Assembly: GCA_963678705.1 (NCBI GenBank)
Contig: OY783220.1
Coordinates: 6,097,001-6,161,000 of the forward strand
Direction: 5' to 3'
DNA: 64,000 nucleotides
From: Panorpa germanica
Taxonomy: Eukaryota; Arthropoda; Insecta; Mecoptera; Panorpidae
Below are positions 45,690 through 56,529 of this stretch, piece by piece. The translations under genes were made by a program, and so were the position numbers. The notes beneath the pieces were generated by a model. The model was given only the letters and a program-made list of their open reading frames with translations. It did not search any database and was not told the DNA's origin. The stretch's first letter is position 1, and each line of letters opens with the position of its first letter.

Positions 45690-45905
45690 GCAAAGTTTCT
45701 TAAGATACGCGTTAGAAGGCATCGTGGTTAAGGAATCTGGAATGCCCGGGGCGTTGCGCCGCATCCCGACATCCCGCATCCTGCGCTGCTCCCTAAACAC
45801 TCTTTCCCTTCCCTCACCATCATTCCCCACCCTGAAACTTTTCATGCCAATCACCTGACCCCTCAAATCCCCTATCTCATCCCCGTCACTACTTCACCAT
45901 CCTAC
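45690..45905. other. GC-rich, pyrimidine-rich block
   Basis: About 215 bp with CCCGGGGCGTTGCGCCGCAT followed by CCT/CCC-rich DNA down to a CCTACCTG. Composition is unlike the flanks. The minus frame 45651-45866 crosses it without a recognisable domain. A similar C-rich series (CCCTATTCCCCATTCCCC) lies at about 47088-47110. It may be a fragment of a GC-rich repeat present elsewhere in the genome. Confidence 0.3.
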
Positions 45906-46205
45906 CTGAAAACATAGAAGACCTTATTAAAGTGTTTGGGTTAGTTTGTCCCACGATCAAAAATACAAACACTATATGGATTTGGTTACTAGTATCCTTC
46001 GTTCATTGCTACCAACTAAACAAAAATTAAAATATGATGTGAAATGCTTATGTACAGGTTTAATACGGCAAACTTAAAATAAACAAAATAGTTTCTTTTC
46101 TATTTTTTAAATTTTAAATAAATTAAATATTACCAACGGTGTTTGAAAAATAATTCAATGCAGTAACTATCATATATTTAATATTAGTTATTGTTAATAC
46201 ATTAT
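45906..46205. other. Non-coding spacer, nothing recognised
   Basis: AT-rich sequence up to the MITE; the five bases before the MITE (ATTAT, 46201-46205) recur directly after it. Confidence 0.45.
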
Positions 46206-46836
46206 CAGGGTGGCCACAAAAAAAATATTTCAAATTTTCCTGATAATTCCAGGTTTTCCAGTAGTTTTTCGTACTTTTCCCTGATATAGAAATTTTATTC
46301 GTATCACAAAAATATTTAAAGTTTTGATTATATTGTAATTACCAATAATTAAATTTGGTATTAAACTAAAAAAAAAAAATATATTTATTTCAGATTTATT
46401 TTTTATCTCATTGCCTTAGTTGGCGTATAATAACTAATTAAATACGATTTATTACTCGTTAATAAAAAGTAACTTAAATTGAGTAAGACTAAAATAAGCT
46501 AATGACTAGTATAAACTAGAACAAATTAACTCTTAATATTTAATAGATAAAATTATTGAAGATTTTTAAATTGATCATCAATAACTTGAATGTCTGCTAA
46601 AAGTTTAGCTTCTTTTGACACCTAATTTTTTTCATTAGCTACAAGTTTTCTTTTTAAATTTTCAGATTCATTTCATTTTGAATTTTAAATGAAATATAAT
46701 ATACTATTTATGAAATAGTACCACAATCAAATTCCCTGATATTGATTGCAATTTCTTAAAATTGATATTTTCAGGTTGCATTAAATTCTCTGATTATTCC
46801 CGCATTTCCAGGTTTTCCAGGTCTGTGGCCACCCTG
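46206..46836 (+). mobile_element. MITE with CAGGGTGGCCAC ends, copy 2
   Basis: A 631-bp element with perfect 12-bp inverted ends CAGGGTGGCCAC / GTGGCCACCCTG. The five bases ATTAT flank it on both sides, a possible 5-bp target duplication. Collinear with copy 1 at 2076, including TCTCATTGCCTTAGTTGGCG and AATTAACTCTTAATATTTAA. It lacks the expanded CCTGAAATTT array of copy 1 and carries about 90 bp near the left end that copy 1 lacks. Non-coding. Confidence 0.85.
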
Positions 46837-47118
46837 ATTATGTACAAAATATTACAATAAAGCTGTGTAGCCACCACAAAAATATTAGAAAACCGTGAAT
46901 GAAATATTCAAGATGAATCAGTTATTTATAAAAGTTCATACTTGTCAGCTTGCTAATGACACTTTTTTGAATTTTCTCTTCTGGCAATCAAAATTTTGAG
47001 ACCCAGTTCTCCACTGTTTGAAAATATCATAACTTCTCGTATATGAATGATTTAATTAATTTTATTTGTTACACATTTTTGAACCCTATCCCCTATTCCC
47101 CATTCCCCTATCGCATCC

Positions 47119-47182
47119 TCGGATCAGAGTTATATTTTCTGGGTTTGGTTGTTTGTTATCAAGTTATATTGATTATGTACAA
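47119..47182 (+). mobile_element. SINE fragment, middle part
   Basis: CGGATCAGAGTTATATTTTC, then TGGGTTTGGTTGTTTGTTAT and TTATATTGATTATGTACAAT, matches the interior of the SINE at 56247-56517 read on its own strand, just 3' of the B box. Head and tail are missing. Confidence 0.6.
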
Positions 47183-48267
47183 TTAAGTGTAAAACTAAAA
47201 GTAACACATTAGGTGGGAATAATTATGATTACTGCATTAAATATCAGGTCGAGGAAAAAGTAGAGTTCTTTATTGAAACCAGGATAGCAAATGTGAAACA
47301 GCTCCCATCCCACCCACAATGCTTAACGTATCTGGGAGTGGGAATAAATAGTATCTACATATTTATGAAATGTCAACGTAAATTTTGTGGTGATAAATAA
47401 TTTACTTATTACAAACCCTTTACATACATTTTACATTCAATAAACATCAAACGGGTAAATTACTATAATTATAATATCGTTAAGTTTATTTATATTTAAA
47501 TAATGATTAACAAATGAATAGATATTGAAATTACAACATAAATATACATAAGGGTGGTAAATGGTAAATCATAAATACAAAACTAATACAACAGAAAGAG
47601 TTACAATAGAATCAAATTAAAATGAAGTGACAGAATAATGAATTATTGAAATTTATTATATTACTTTTGTTGAAACCAAATAATTCTTTTATTAAAAATA
47701 ATATATTATTTCTCACAATCAGTAAAAGTATGGTGGTGTTTTATTTAATTACTTCAATTGATTTTGTTGTATGTTTCGTGGAAATAAAGAAAAGGGTGAT
47801 TTGGGACACGGGATTCTCGGGGCTGGACGGGACGTCTATTTAACTGTAAGTGTCTGTCTGCTTTAAAACTCTATAATTAAATTTTATACTAATCAAGAAA
47901 GTAATTTCTTTACACTGTGGAATTTTTACTTGAAGTTAGACTTCATAGAAAATGTTCAATTATTTTAAGTGTAATATATTTTTATACTATGCCAGTCAAA
48001 CACGGTTACGTGTATTTAAGGTTTATCTAACGCTTTACCTAATATACTACGTTTTCTGACCTATTTTACTGATTTTTTAAAAAAAAAACTTCCCCTTTTC
48101 AAGAATTATAAAATCATAAGAAGTAGTTTTTTAAATAGTTTAGAAAAAACCTTTTTTGATGAAATACTACAAGGTTTAATTTTAGTAAAATATGACGTGA
48201 ATTTAAGGTAACTTCCACGTTTTGCAGGCGTTTATAATCATGTTGATTAGAATTGAAAAAATACAAT

Positions 48268-48491
48268 AATAAGTGTGATTGCACACTAAAAACACGACTA
48301 TCTTGAGACAGTCGGCTCGGGTCAAGTGAACATATGAAGAAGAGCACACTATTGACAAATCACTCGCAAGATAAAATTGTTAGCAATGTCTCTTCTTGGT
48401 CAATATATTTTTGTTTGAAAAATAAGTGTTGTCTTATTTTTCTACGACAAAAACAAAATTATTTTAAGACAGTGTGCAACCGCAATAAGAA
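48268..48491. mobile_element. Putative MITE, TTGCACACT ends
   Basis: About 224 bp. GTGTGATTGCACACTAAAAA at the left is opposed by AAGACAGTGTGCAACCGCAA at the right, with a further CTATCTTGAGACAGTC / CTTATTTTTC region between. The inversion is imperfect and the ends were not fixed. Confidence 0.35.
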
Positions 48492-50177
48492 TTGAAAGTT
48501 CTTTACGCGCTTATTTTTCATTCGACAGTTAAGTGTGGTTTATTATAAACCTTGGTTGATACTTGTGTATCTCAGCACTCATTTTTATTAGGGTCGAATA
48601 TAACTGTGGCTTAACCAAGCAAAATACCTAGGCTACATTTTTCGTTAGTTAATTGTGGTAGGTTTTTGACAAAAGTATAATTGAACAAAAAACATTTTTT
48701 AGGTTAAAGTTAAGGTATACCATAACCAGGGTCGGCGAAAGCGCAAAGGGTTACCATTTTATAGGGGCGCCAAATTTACGACTGTTATCATTTGTTGATG
48801 TAATTATTATCTGTGCAAAAAATGTTTAATCGGCACTCTATAAAAAAAAGGCAATAACTAGTTAAAAAATATTCCAGTGAAACATAACTAAAGTTTATTA
48901 GATTCGATTTTACGATTGAAAAAAATGTAAATTAATACCTTTTGGAAATACTCAACCATTTTCGAAATAATAAACTGAATTAAGGTGGAGAAATGAATAA
49001 TGTCTTTTTATAACACACATCAATTTCGTATTCGTATAAAATTTCGGTTTTATTTTTGCTTATAACCTTTTTAGTATAAAAGTAATATTATTGCCTACAA
49101 AAAGCTTTTTACAAAAATTTTGTGGAAGTCTTTCACCCCAAAAATTTACATTTAAACTCGTGTTGACCCTTTTATATGATGAAACAACAACAAATTGCTG
49201 CCTACCCAAAACGCGTCTTAAAGACGGATTTCCTGGACTAATATGTATTTAATAAATATGATAATTTATTATACACAAACCAAACAAGAGGTGAATTTAT
49301 TGAAAAAGGGGAAAAATCCAATGACAGAAAACTAAAATTGAGATGACAACACTCTGTTAACGAAATTCTATTTTCTGAGATTAAAAAGTATGGAAAATCT
49401 ATGACTGACAACATCTTAAAGGCAGAATGACAACTGATGATAATGAGTTGTTGAACTTTTAAAAGGTTTTCCACAAATTTTCTATTTTTCTTTTGGACTA
49501 TTGACAATGTCAACATAAATATCATCATGACAAGTTGATGAGATGAGATGAGAGTTTTTATTTCTTTATTTCTTTACTTATATTCTTCATCATATTGTAC
49601 ATCATCTTTATATAGTAGTTATGCAGTTATTGGTTATAGTCGTATACAAAAGGTTAAAGGTGTAAGCGTTGAGTGTTAAAATAGTCGTAAACGGAATGAA
49701 ATGAAAACATATTTGACATTTGATATGCTACATGACCAATATGTGTTTACGATATTTTTATTATAATGTCTGCAAATGTTTATTATTAAAATAATGCTTA
49801 ATGAAGATTTATATACATTTTTAGAATTCTTTCTTTAATTCATAAATTACAAAATAAATTAATAAATACCAGCAGACCGACCTGTAGTAAAACTAGTGGT
49901 TCTCATTTCTAAAATACGAATATTAACAAAGAACAAAATGTATGAAAAATAATGTGCATTCAAATCGTACTTGGGTTTGAAGAATATGTTTCACAAAAGA
50001 GTAATTCGATATTAATGATATAAAGTGTAATAAGAAAATCACAGTGGTTATAAGCTAAACACAGTTCAGTATAAAAGCAATTATCTTAGTTTAAATGTTA
50101 GCGCCTTAAGTTAGTTTCAGCGTGAAACTACTTTTCCATTGATTTTTTAAAAATATTTATAGGTTAAGAATTAAGTA

Positions 50178-50676
50178 CGAGGCGTGTTTTTTAAGTGAGT
50201 ACCGTTTTGGAATTAAAAAAAGACGTGCAAAGATATCGCAATAATTTTATTTTTACATGAAAGCCTGTACCTTAATCTACTTTTTTACATAATTTCCGTG
50301 AATATTGAGGCACTTGTCATAACGTGGCACCAGTTTTTGAATACCCTCCTCATAAAATTCTGTCGCCTGACTTGTTAACCACTGTATCACAACTGTTTTG
50401 ACTTTTTTCATCATGCACATTTGTGCGGCCATCTTTAAATGTTCTCACCCATTTCCTTACCATTCCATCACTCGTACTTCACAATCGGCGGGACACACGA
50501 TTGTCGGAGGCATCTTAAACACTCAGTAAACAACGTATACAATGAAGAATCAGACTGTAATGGCTGTAGAAAAGTAGATTAAGGTACAGGCTTTCATGTA
50601 AAAATAAAATTATTGCGATATCTTTGCACGTCTTTTTTTAATTCCAAAACGGTACTTACTTAAAAAACACGCCTCG
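50178..50676 (-). mobile_element. Deleted mariner with 112-bp inverted ends
   Basis: A 499-bp mariner between TA dinucleotides (50176-50177, 50677-50678). The ends begin CGAGGCGTGTTTTTTAAGT, typical of mariner, but the inverted match extends about 112 bp per arm (50178-50289 against 50565-50676) with about two mismatches, against roughly 30 bp in ordinary mariners. The left arm contains the last codons and stop of the transposase gene, so the right arm carries an inverted copy of the gene's 3' end. This suggests that one terminus was copied from the other. It is non-autonomous. Confidence 0.88.
50277..50513 (-). pseudogene. Mariner transposase, internally deleted
   Basis: Remnant of a mariner transposase, the cut-and-paste enzyme with a DD34D catalytic triad. 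A start MPPTIVCPADCEVRV at 50513 (minus) runs into an early stop. In another frame VRKWVRTFKDGRTNVHDE, the conserved linker after the N-terminal helix-turn-helix, is intact. The C-terminal FYEEGIQKLVPRYDKCLN and a final GNYVKK before the stop (50277-50279) are readable in a third frame. All catalytic aspartates are lost in a deletion of about 250 codons near 50410. Not functional. Confidence 0.85.
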
Positions 50677-51015
50677 TATCATTCCCACTGCTGCACTGCT
50701 TTAATTTAATTTAGTATTTTGAATTTATACAATGTGACAATCTTATGTCAGTTTTTGAAAAAACATAGAAGAGAAAACAATTTCAATTACCAATTGTTAT
50801 TAAAAATAGCAATTTTAATTATTTCACATACAATTTTGTAGAACTGTCAAAATTTATATTACTAACGATGCATACGCACCAACTAAATTACCTAAACTTA
50901 AATTAAAACACAAATGTGAAAAGGAATGCTAAAACGAGAACCTGAAATCTATATTACAATATTAAATAAAAACAGTAAATTAAATATCAAAACAGTGAGT
51001 GGGAATGAAGCTTAA

Positions 51016-52220
51016 CGTTTACTAATAAATCGTAAAGTTTCAGAATTTTTAACCGATAAATTTTGATTAACAAAGTTAGCATCACCTTCCATTTAAAACT
51101 TTCAAAAAACAAAAAAAAAAAGTCGATAAGATTTTGAAATAATTTAGGATTGAAAAACACTTCACCGTTTTGTATTTGAGATATATTAATGTAAAATATA
51201 TATTTCTTTTAATTCCAACAAGTTCTCTTCATGGTGATCCGGCAACGCTGCTCGCAAAATTATCTCGAGTAGTGTAGAATAAAGAACGGGAATTTTAAAT
51301 CTTTGATACCTTTTTTACTGTGACCGAAAATATTATAAAGGAGATGAACGTTTTGAGAGGTTTTAAACTTCTGACGATAGTAAATGTCCTGACTATAGTA
51401 TACCACGCTGGAACTACCTTAAATATTTTCATTTTAGTTCTATCAGTTGGATCACATAGGCTGCATTGACTTAGGTTTAGACGTAGAAATGGACCGTAAG
51501 GAGCCTTGAGATATGGTCTTAAGAAACGAGAGTAACAAGTGACTATTATTTAGCAAAATAAATTTGATATTAAACATAAAATATGTTTCAATGCATATCC
51601 TGAGAATTAAGAAAGATAAACAACCACTACACATATATTTAAGATTTAACATAAAACTTTTATGGTATTTAAAATGTAACATTATATAAAAAAATATCGT
51701 ATTAACATAAATATTACGTTTGCTTTCATGAACGGAAACACTAATGTGTAAAATATATATTCATAATTATATAAATTTATCATTGTTACGTCGCCTAACC
51801 CAAGAATTGAACCGAATGAAGACGATTATGCAATAAATATTCGTGATAGAACGAACACCTACTATCGGATTAGCTTCGTGTTTGAGAAGTTGATGTTGAT
51901 ATGATTATTACTAAGGCTATGACAACTGTGTGAATGTTGTCTTGAGAATAAATCAGGAAGCAAGTTTTGTTGTTTGTTTTTTATGCATATTGCACATAAG
52001 TGGCGCCAGTAGCTAAACATAAAGGCATTATTACAATCGTGGCATCGATGTCAGTAACTCCCACATAATAATCAGATTTGGGAATCTGACATTGTTGTTG
52101 ATGTCTACCAATTTTTAGAAGTGATGAGGTTTAGAAAATTTTATATTCGTACAAAGACACAAACGCTACCGAATAAGTTGAGTTATGAATATATTTTACA
52201 ACATACAAAATTTTTCAACA
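51016..52220. other. Non-coding DNA, no gene recognised
   Basis: AT-rich. The minus-strand frame at 51452-51682 has no recognisable domain. Confidence 0.45.
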
Positions 52221-52345
52221 TTTTTTATTTTATTTATTTAACGTTGGCCTATTTCCTATCATGATGGCGTCGGGAGTATAGTTCTATCATATATGTATAC
52301 TGTTGCCGTATAAATGTATGATTATGTATATACATAATCAATTGA
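52221..52345 (-). mobile_element. SINE 3' fragment
   Basis: TTATTTATTTAACGTTGGCC followed by TATTTCCTAT and TGTATGATTATGTATATACA matches the 3' half of the SINE at 56247-56517, in the same (minus) orientation. It includes the A-rich tail at the left. The tRNA-like head is missing. Confidence 0.65.
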
Positions 52346-52409
52346 ACTTTAAAATATATTACATTTCCAGCGCCTTTTTGTGTAGTGATTAGATTTATTT
52401 AATATACAC

Positions 52410-52645
52410 CTAACGCTGGCAGTTAACCCTCGGCGAGACATTTGCCCAAACATTTGTCGATATGCCGAGAATGAACATGGCTATTAGCCTCACCTCTCGT
52501 TTCATTTGACTTGTGATAAAATACCGCTCATCAACCACGGCAAGCCAACGCGAAGCGAGAACACTCGAGACATTCCAAAACGAGGCGAGAACTACAGTAC
52601 ACACTCGATCTCGCCTGTCTCGACGAGAGTGAACTACCGGTATTA
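52410..52645. other. GC-rich block with inverted CTCGGC pair
   Basis: About 235 bp of unusually GC-rich DNA. CTCGGCGAGACATTTG at about 52430 is opposed by CATTTGTCGATATGCCGAG at 52452-52470. Several GCGAG/CTCGC motifs follow (AACGCGAAGCGAGAAC; CGATCTCGCCTGTCTCGACG). The pattern suggests a decayed GC-rich repeat or regulatory island; the minus-strand frame across it (52410-52604) is not recognised. Confidence 0.3.
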
Positions 52646-54852
52646 TGTATGCATATCAAAAGAAAAGATAACCTAAATACAGTCATGTGAGAGTTACCTT
52701 TATATAAAACATTAAAACAGTTACTTTTTACGTAAAAAATGTTATTTAATACAAAATCTTTTGTGAGCTACTTTTACTCTTACATAAAACAAAAAGGGAT
52801 TTTTTAGAATTAGGAGAATTGTAAACCTTATCTTCTGAATTACTAAGTTTTCAAGAAAATTAAACGATTATAAAGAATTTCTATTAAATAAAATTTTACT
52901 AAATTTTCGATTCAGTAAGTAGTTACATGTATTTAAGGTAATATTAAGGTTTTGCGGTTACTGGGAAGTAAATTACCTGCAAATAAATTGGAGAAAATGG
53001 AGTTGAATACATTTCTATAAATATATACATATGTAAATTTGATTACTCTTTTTCAATCAACATTACTTTTGAAAGTACGACAGCTTACATTAAGCGATTT
53101 TAGTTACTTTGTCAGTCAAGACTATTCATCAAATTTTGGCGATACATAAAATGACATGTGAGCTTGCCATCCACCGAAGACGTACTCCTTAGCTTAACCT
53201 ATTATATTAATACGAGCATTATGCAACTAAGCAAATAACGTCTATGTTGTTGTTGATAAGTCTTAAATCACGAAAGCGATACAAAATTTCTGCGAAAATT
53301 CTACGTTACTATAAACACAGAATAAAACTTTTATAGCAAAATGGAATTCCCCCGCTTCATTATTTCAAAGTGTTCATATTTTAACGTCATGAAACCAATT
53401 ATCTTGATTTAGATTTATATGTTTAACGATAAATTAACAAACGAGAAATATTATTATATTTTAACTATGACTTATTGATGTCAATAAGGTATTGTTTTTA
53501 TCCTTTTTCAGAGTATGAGTCATGCATAGTCGTAAATGCAACAGTTGGCTTTAGGGTTACATGTTCTGTGATTTTGTATTGAAATTGAAACATACGAGGA
53601 TGGAGGACAATGGCAGCGTAACTAGCAATAAGTAATGGCGCCCACATGAAGAGAAAGTTAAAGTTACAGATGGATTTATTGCAAATTTCATCATAAATAT
53701 ATACAGTATAAATAGATGGGCAAATTATTTTGTAACATGCGAAAAAATATATTAAAAGAATCAAAGGATTGGTTGTTTGAGGTGAAAATCTAAATATTTT
53801 TCGGTAGTTTTTACCACACATTGTTCAACAGTGTTGTAATGTATCTAGATACGTATTTTTACTAATTATCTGAATCTATGTACGAGTATATAATATTACT
53901 ATCAATTGCGTATCAAGACTAATGAAGGTCTGGACTGATATCTAATAATAAATGTATCTAGTTACAATACACCCTATCTGAAATTATCTAGAGTAATAAT
54001 GTGTCACTTGGGCCCGTATTCCTAAGTCTTGCGAGCAATGATTGTGATCGAACAGATCTGATTTATTTGTGTGAAACATTTTACGAATCACTTTTAAAAC
54101 AGTATTGGTAAATTTTATTATTAATTATTATTACTTACTCATATAAATCATATATGTTCGATCATGACCATTGTTCGCAAGACTCAGGAATAGGGCCCCT
54201 GGTTCTAACAATACTAGTAATAAGTAGAGGTATACTGTAGTAACTGACATTTGTTTGAAAATTATGCTCGACAATCGGATTTACGTTTTCTTTTAAATTT
54301 TTAGCGTGAAAATTTATCCTTTTTTTTACTATTTGTAGTTATATTCTTAATTATAGTAATGAGTAGTATAAATTAGTTTACTTCTAAATGTGAGTTGATT
54401 TAAGATGAAAGGACACTGAATATTGAGGCTTATATTTATTATAAAGATATGATTTTTAAAGATATAGCGTATTAAATATGTACATCGCTGTAAATCTTGA
54501 AAATCTTAAGGAACAAATTAAATATATACTATTGGGGTCATATATAATTTATCTCTAAGAAGTATAAAGTAATTGAACTCCGACAATAATTTAAATAATA
54601 ATAATTACTTACGGAATATAGGGTACGGTACTAGAGAAGATGAAACGTCACTTACCTAAAAAAGAAAAGAAAAATTTATTAATTACAAGTTATTAATTAA
54701 TTGGTTAAGCGCTCAATTAACATAAAAATCGGCAATTCCTATAGCCTAATTCTTAGACTTCCTTAAAGTCACACACGCAATTCAGTTGCTTTTAAGCCAA
54801 TCTTAAGCAATCTTAAATGACTTTTTTCTTAGCTTCCATGTGAAATCATTTG
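52646..54852. other. Non-coding DNA, no gene recognised
   Basis: AT-rich; the 107-codon minus frame at 53498-53821 has no recognisable domain. Near 54016-54195 two loosely inverted blocks (CCCGTATTCCTAAGTCTTGC and GCAAGACTCAGGAATAGGGC) flank about 140 bp and may be a further foldback MITE. Confidence 0.45.
54016..54199. mobile_element. Probable foldback MITE
   Basis: GGGCCCGTATTCCTAAGTCT then TGCGAGCAATGATTGTGATC at the left is the near inverse of GATCATGACCATTGTTCGCA then AGACTCAGGAATAGGGCCC at the right, about 40 bp per arm. The interior is AT-rich and non-coding. Boundaries and target duplication were not resolved; no second copy was seen. Confidence 0.6.
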
Positions 54853-55027
54853 TATACTTCAAATTACTAGAGTTCGACGGTGGCACATGCTTAAAAATGG
54901 TTATATAAATATACGACACGATTATAAAAAAAATTGTGAATCAGTGCTTTTTCATTGTATCATATATTTATTTGGCACAATTTGTTTTGAGCATGAGTCA
55001 TCGTCAAACTCTCGCAATTTGACTATA
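54853..55027. mobile_element. TATAGTTC-family MITE, copy 3
   Basis: A 175-bp element with a diverged left end (TATACTTCAAATTACTAGAG..TTCGACGGTGGCAC) and right end CGTCAAACTCTCGCAATTTG..ACTATA. The interior TTTGTTTTGAGCATGAGTCA matches copies at 27030 and 55845. Confidence 0.75.
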
Positions 55028-55844
55028 TCTAGTCATATTTAGTCCCCACGTAAAATCAATTGTGCCAGCAACATGTCCCGACGTGTTATAGGTTCGCCAA
55101 AGCTGCTTAAAGCAAACAATAATAATTTTCTTATGCAATTCTATACAACTTTTTTTAAATTATTAGGTTGTATATTATAAGTCATATATATCATTTTAAA
55201 GTAAGGGTTCACAAGGCCAAATGAAAGATATTTATAATGTTACGTAAAATATAATTCCTTCCTTTAAAATTCCATGAAAATGTCCTAAATCTAAGGCATT
55301 CTATTTGCAATGAAGTTGCAACTGAAATAAAGACCGTGAGAACGAAATTTTTTTACAAAATGAGGAAACTAATGTTTTGTTAGGGTCCATAACATTTATT
55401 ATCATTTAAAAATTCTAAGAAAAAATAATTCCATTTGATACACAAAATATTTAGTTATTTACTAAACATTTTCAAAAATAAATATTTCCAGGAATACTGC
55501 ACGAGAAGTATACCCATTTTAACTTTGAACAACAATTGTAATTATCAAAAGCTAAACAATTTTACAAAAAGTCATTTGTATAAAAGATATTTTTACCGAC
55601 AAAATGCTGTTTCAAAAGATAAAAGGTTTTCAAAAATAAAAAAAATAGAGAAGTCAATAAAATAGAAATATTGCGTCAGAAAATCAGTTTATGAAATCTG
55701 TTATAGGGTCTAGTTCTTTTGCATTGAATTCTTGGAAAACTTGGAAACATGGAAGGGTAGCAACAAAAGAATTAAAAACAACTTAAAGAAATGTGTAGTA
55801 AAATTAAATAGATTCTAAAACTAGTTACTTTGGTTTGCTATTAG
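55028..55844. other. Non-coding DNA, no gene recognised
   Basis: AT-rich; the + frame at 55435-55665 has no recognisable domain. Confidence 0.45.
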
Positions 55845-56030
55845 CTATAGAAGAGTTATAAGAGCTATATAAATGATACGAATACGAATACTAATCGAAT
55901 ACGATACGATGGTGAACATTTATCTTATTCATTTCTATACTCATTATAAAAAAATTAGTGAGACAGTGTTTTTAGAGCACAACTTGTTTTGAGCATGATT
56001 AACCATCGAACTCTCCTAATTTGAACTATA
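55845..56030. mobile_element. TATAGTTC-family MITE, copy 4 (left end decayed)
   Basis: The right end CATCGAACTCTCCTAATTTG..AACTATA and interior ATTAGTGAGACAGTG and ACAACTTGTTTTGAGCATGA match copies 2 and 3. The left end is eroded (TATAGAAGAGTTATAAGAGC). A local ATACGAATACGAATAC mini-repeat lies inside. Confidence 0.65.
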
Positions 56031-56234
56031 ATTACAATACAGAATATTTTTATGTTACAGTTTTACTTGAAAGTTACATGTGTACATAACATTTTTCTTG
56101 TAAATGGTTTATAGTTCATGTTTACAGATGAAATTTTTAACCATGAATTTTGAATGAATCTGAATTTTTAAAAACATTACTTGCAGATTAATACATGAGT
56201 ATAATTTCTGAACAACCGCTAAATTTTCTACATT

Positions 56235-56246
56235 TGTTTGTGTTTC
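56235..56246 (+). repeat. SINE target duplication, left
   Basis: TGTTTGTGTTTC, identical to 56518-56529. Confidence 0.85.
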
Positions 56247-56517
56247 TTTTTTTTTATTTTTTTTTATTTAACGTCGGCCTATTTCCGATGCTGAGTCCTA
56301 TCACCGACGACCTCCTTCAATGTTGGCAGTATTTATGGTGTCGTGGCCTCATATATGTGGGCTACACCACTGCCTAATAACTGTATGATTATGTATGACC
56401 ATAATCAATATAAGTTCATAATAACCAAACCCAGAAAATATATATCTGGTCCGGGGATCGAACCCGAAGACACAGCAGTCGGCGTCAAGCATCAATGCTC
56501 TCGCCCACTGTGTCGTC
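56247..56517 (-). mobile_element. tRNA-derived SINE, complete
   Basis: A 271-bp SINE on the minus strand between exact 12-bp direct repeats. On its own strand it starts GACGACACAGTGGGCGAGAG and has a near-perfect RNA polymerase III B box, GGGTTCGATCCCC, about 55 bp in, as in a tRNA T arm. It then has a unique body (TTTTCTGGGTTTGGTTATTA; ATGATTATGGTCATACATAA) and ends in an A-rich tail (seen as T-rich DNA at 56247-56270). Fragments of the same family lie at 47119 and 52221. It moves by borrowing LINE reverse transcriptase. Frames over it on both strands (56343-56549, 56349-56531) are not genes. Confidence 0.88.
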
Positions 56518-56529
56518 TGTTTGTGTTTC
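56518..56529 (+). repeat. SINE target duplication, right
   Basis: TGTTTGTGTTTC, identical to 56235-56246. Confidence 0.85.

Larger units (their letters stand above)
46837..50170. other. Non-coding DNA with a SINE fragment and a weak MITE
   Basis: Apart from the SINE piece at 47119 and the inverted-repeat sequence at 48268, no gene is supported. Frames at 47646-47843 (+), 48114-48347 (-) and 49238-49528 (-) have no recognisable domain. A single CAGGGTCGGCGAAAGCGC motif at about 48728 resembles a hAT end without a partner. Confidence 0.45.
50171..51015 (+). mobile_element. TTAA-type MITE, copy D, split by mariner
   Basis: MITE D runs from TTAA at 50171-50174 to TTAA at 51012-51015. Its left end is interrupted after TTAAG by the mariner at 50178-50676 and resumes at 50679 with TCATTCCCACTG. 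The interior (TACTAACGATGCATACGCA; TTAAAACACAAATGTGAAAA; TATCAAAACAGTGAGTGGG) is collinear with copies A-C. Removing the mariner and one TA leaves TTAAGTATCATT, exactly what copy A shows at 12388. The MITE itself is about 345 bp. Confidence 0.85.

Noticed and set aside
48728-48790. CAGGGTCGGCGAAAGCGC as a hAT end
   Set aside because: Single end only, no partner within several kb.
53498-53821. 107-codon minus-strand frame
   Set aside because: Length is compatible with chance in the window; no recognisable motif.
56445-56475. Possible tRNA gene (GGGTTCGATCCCC on the minus strand)
   Set aside because: Only the B-box region is tRNA-like; there is no acceptor stem pairing or anticodon arm, and it sits inside a SINE with target duplications.
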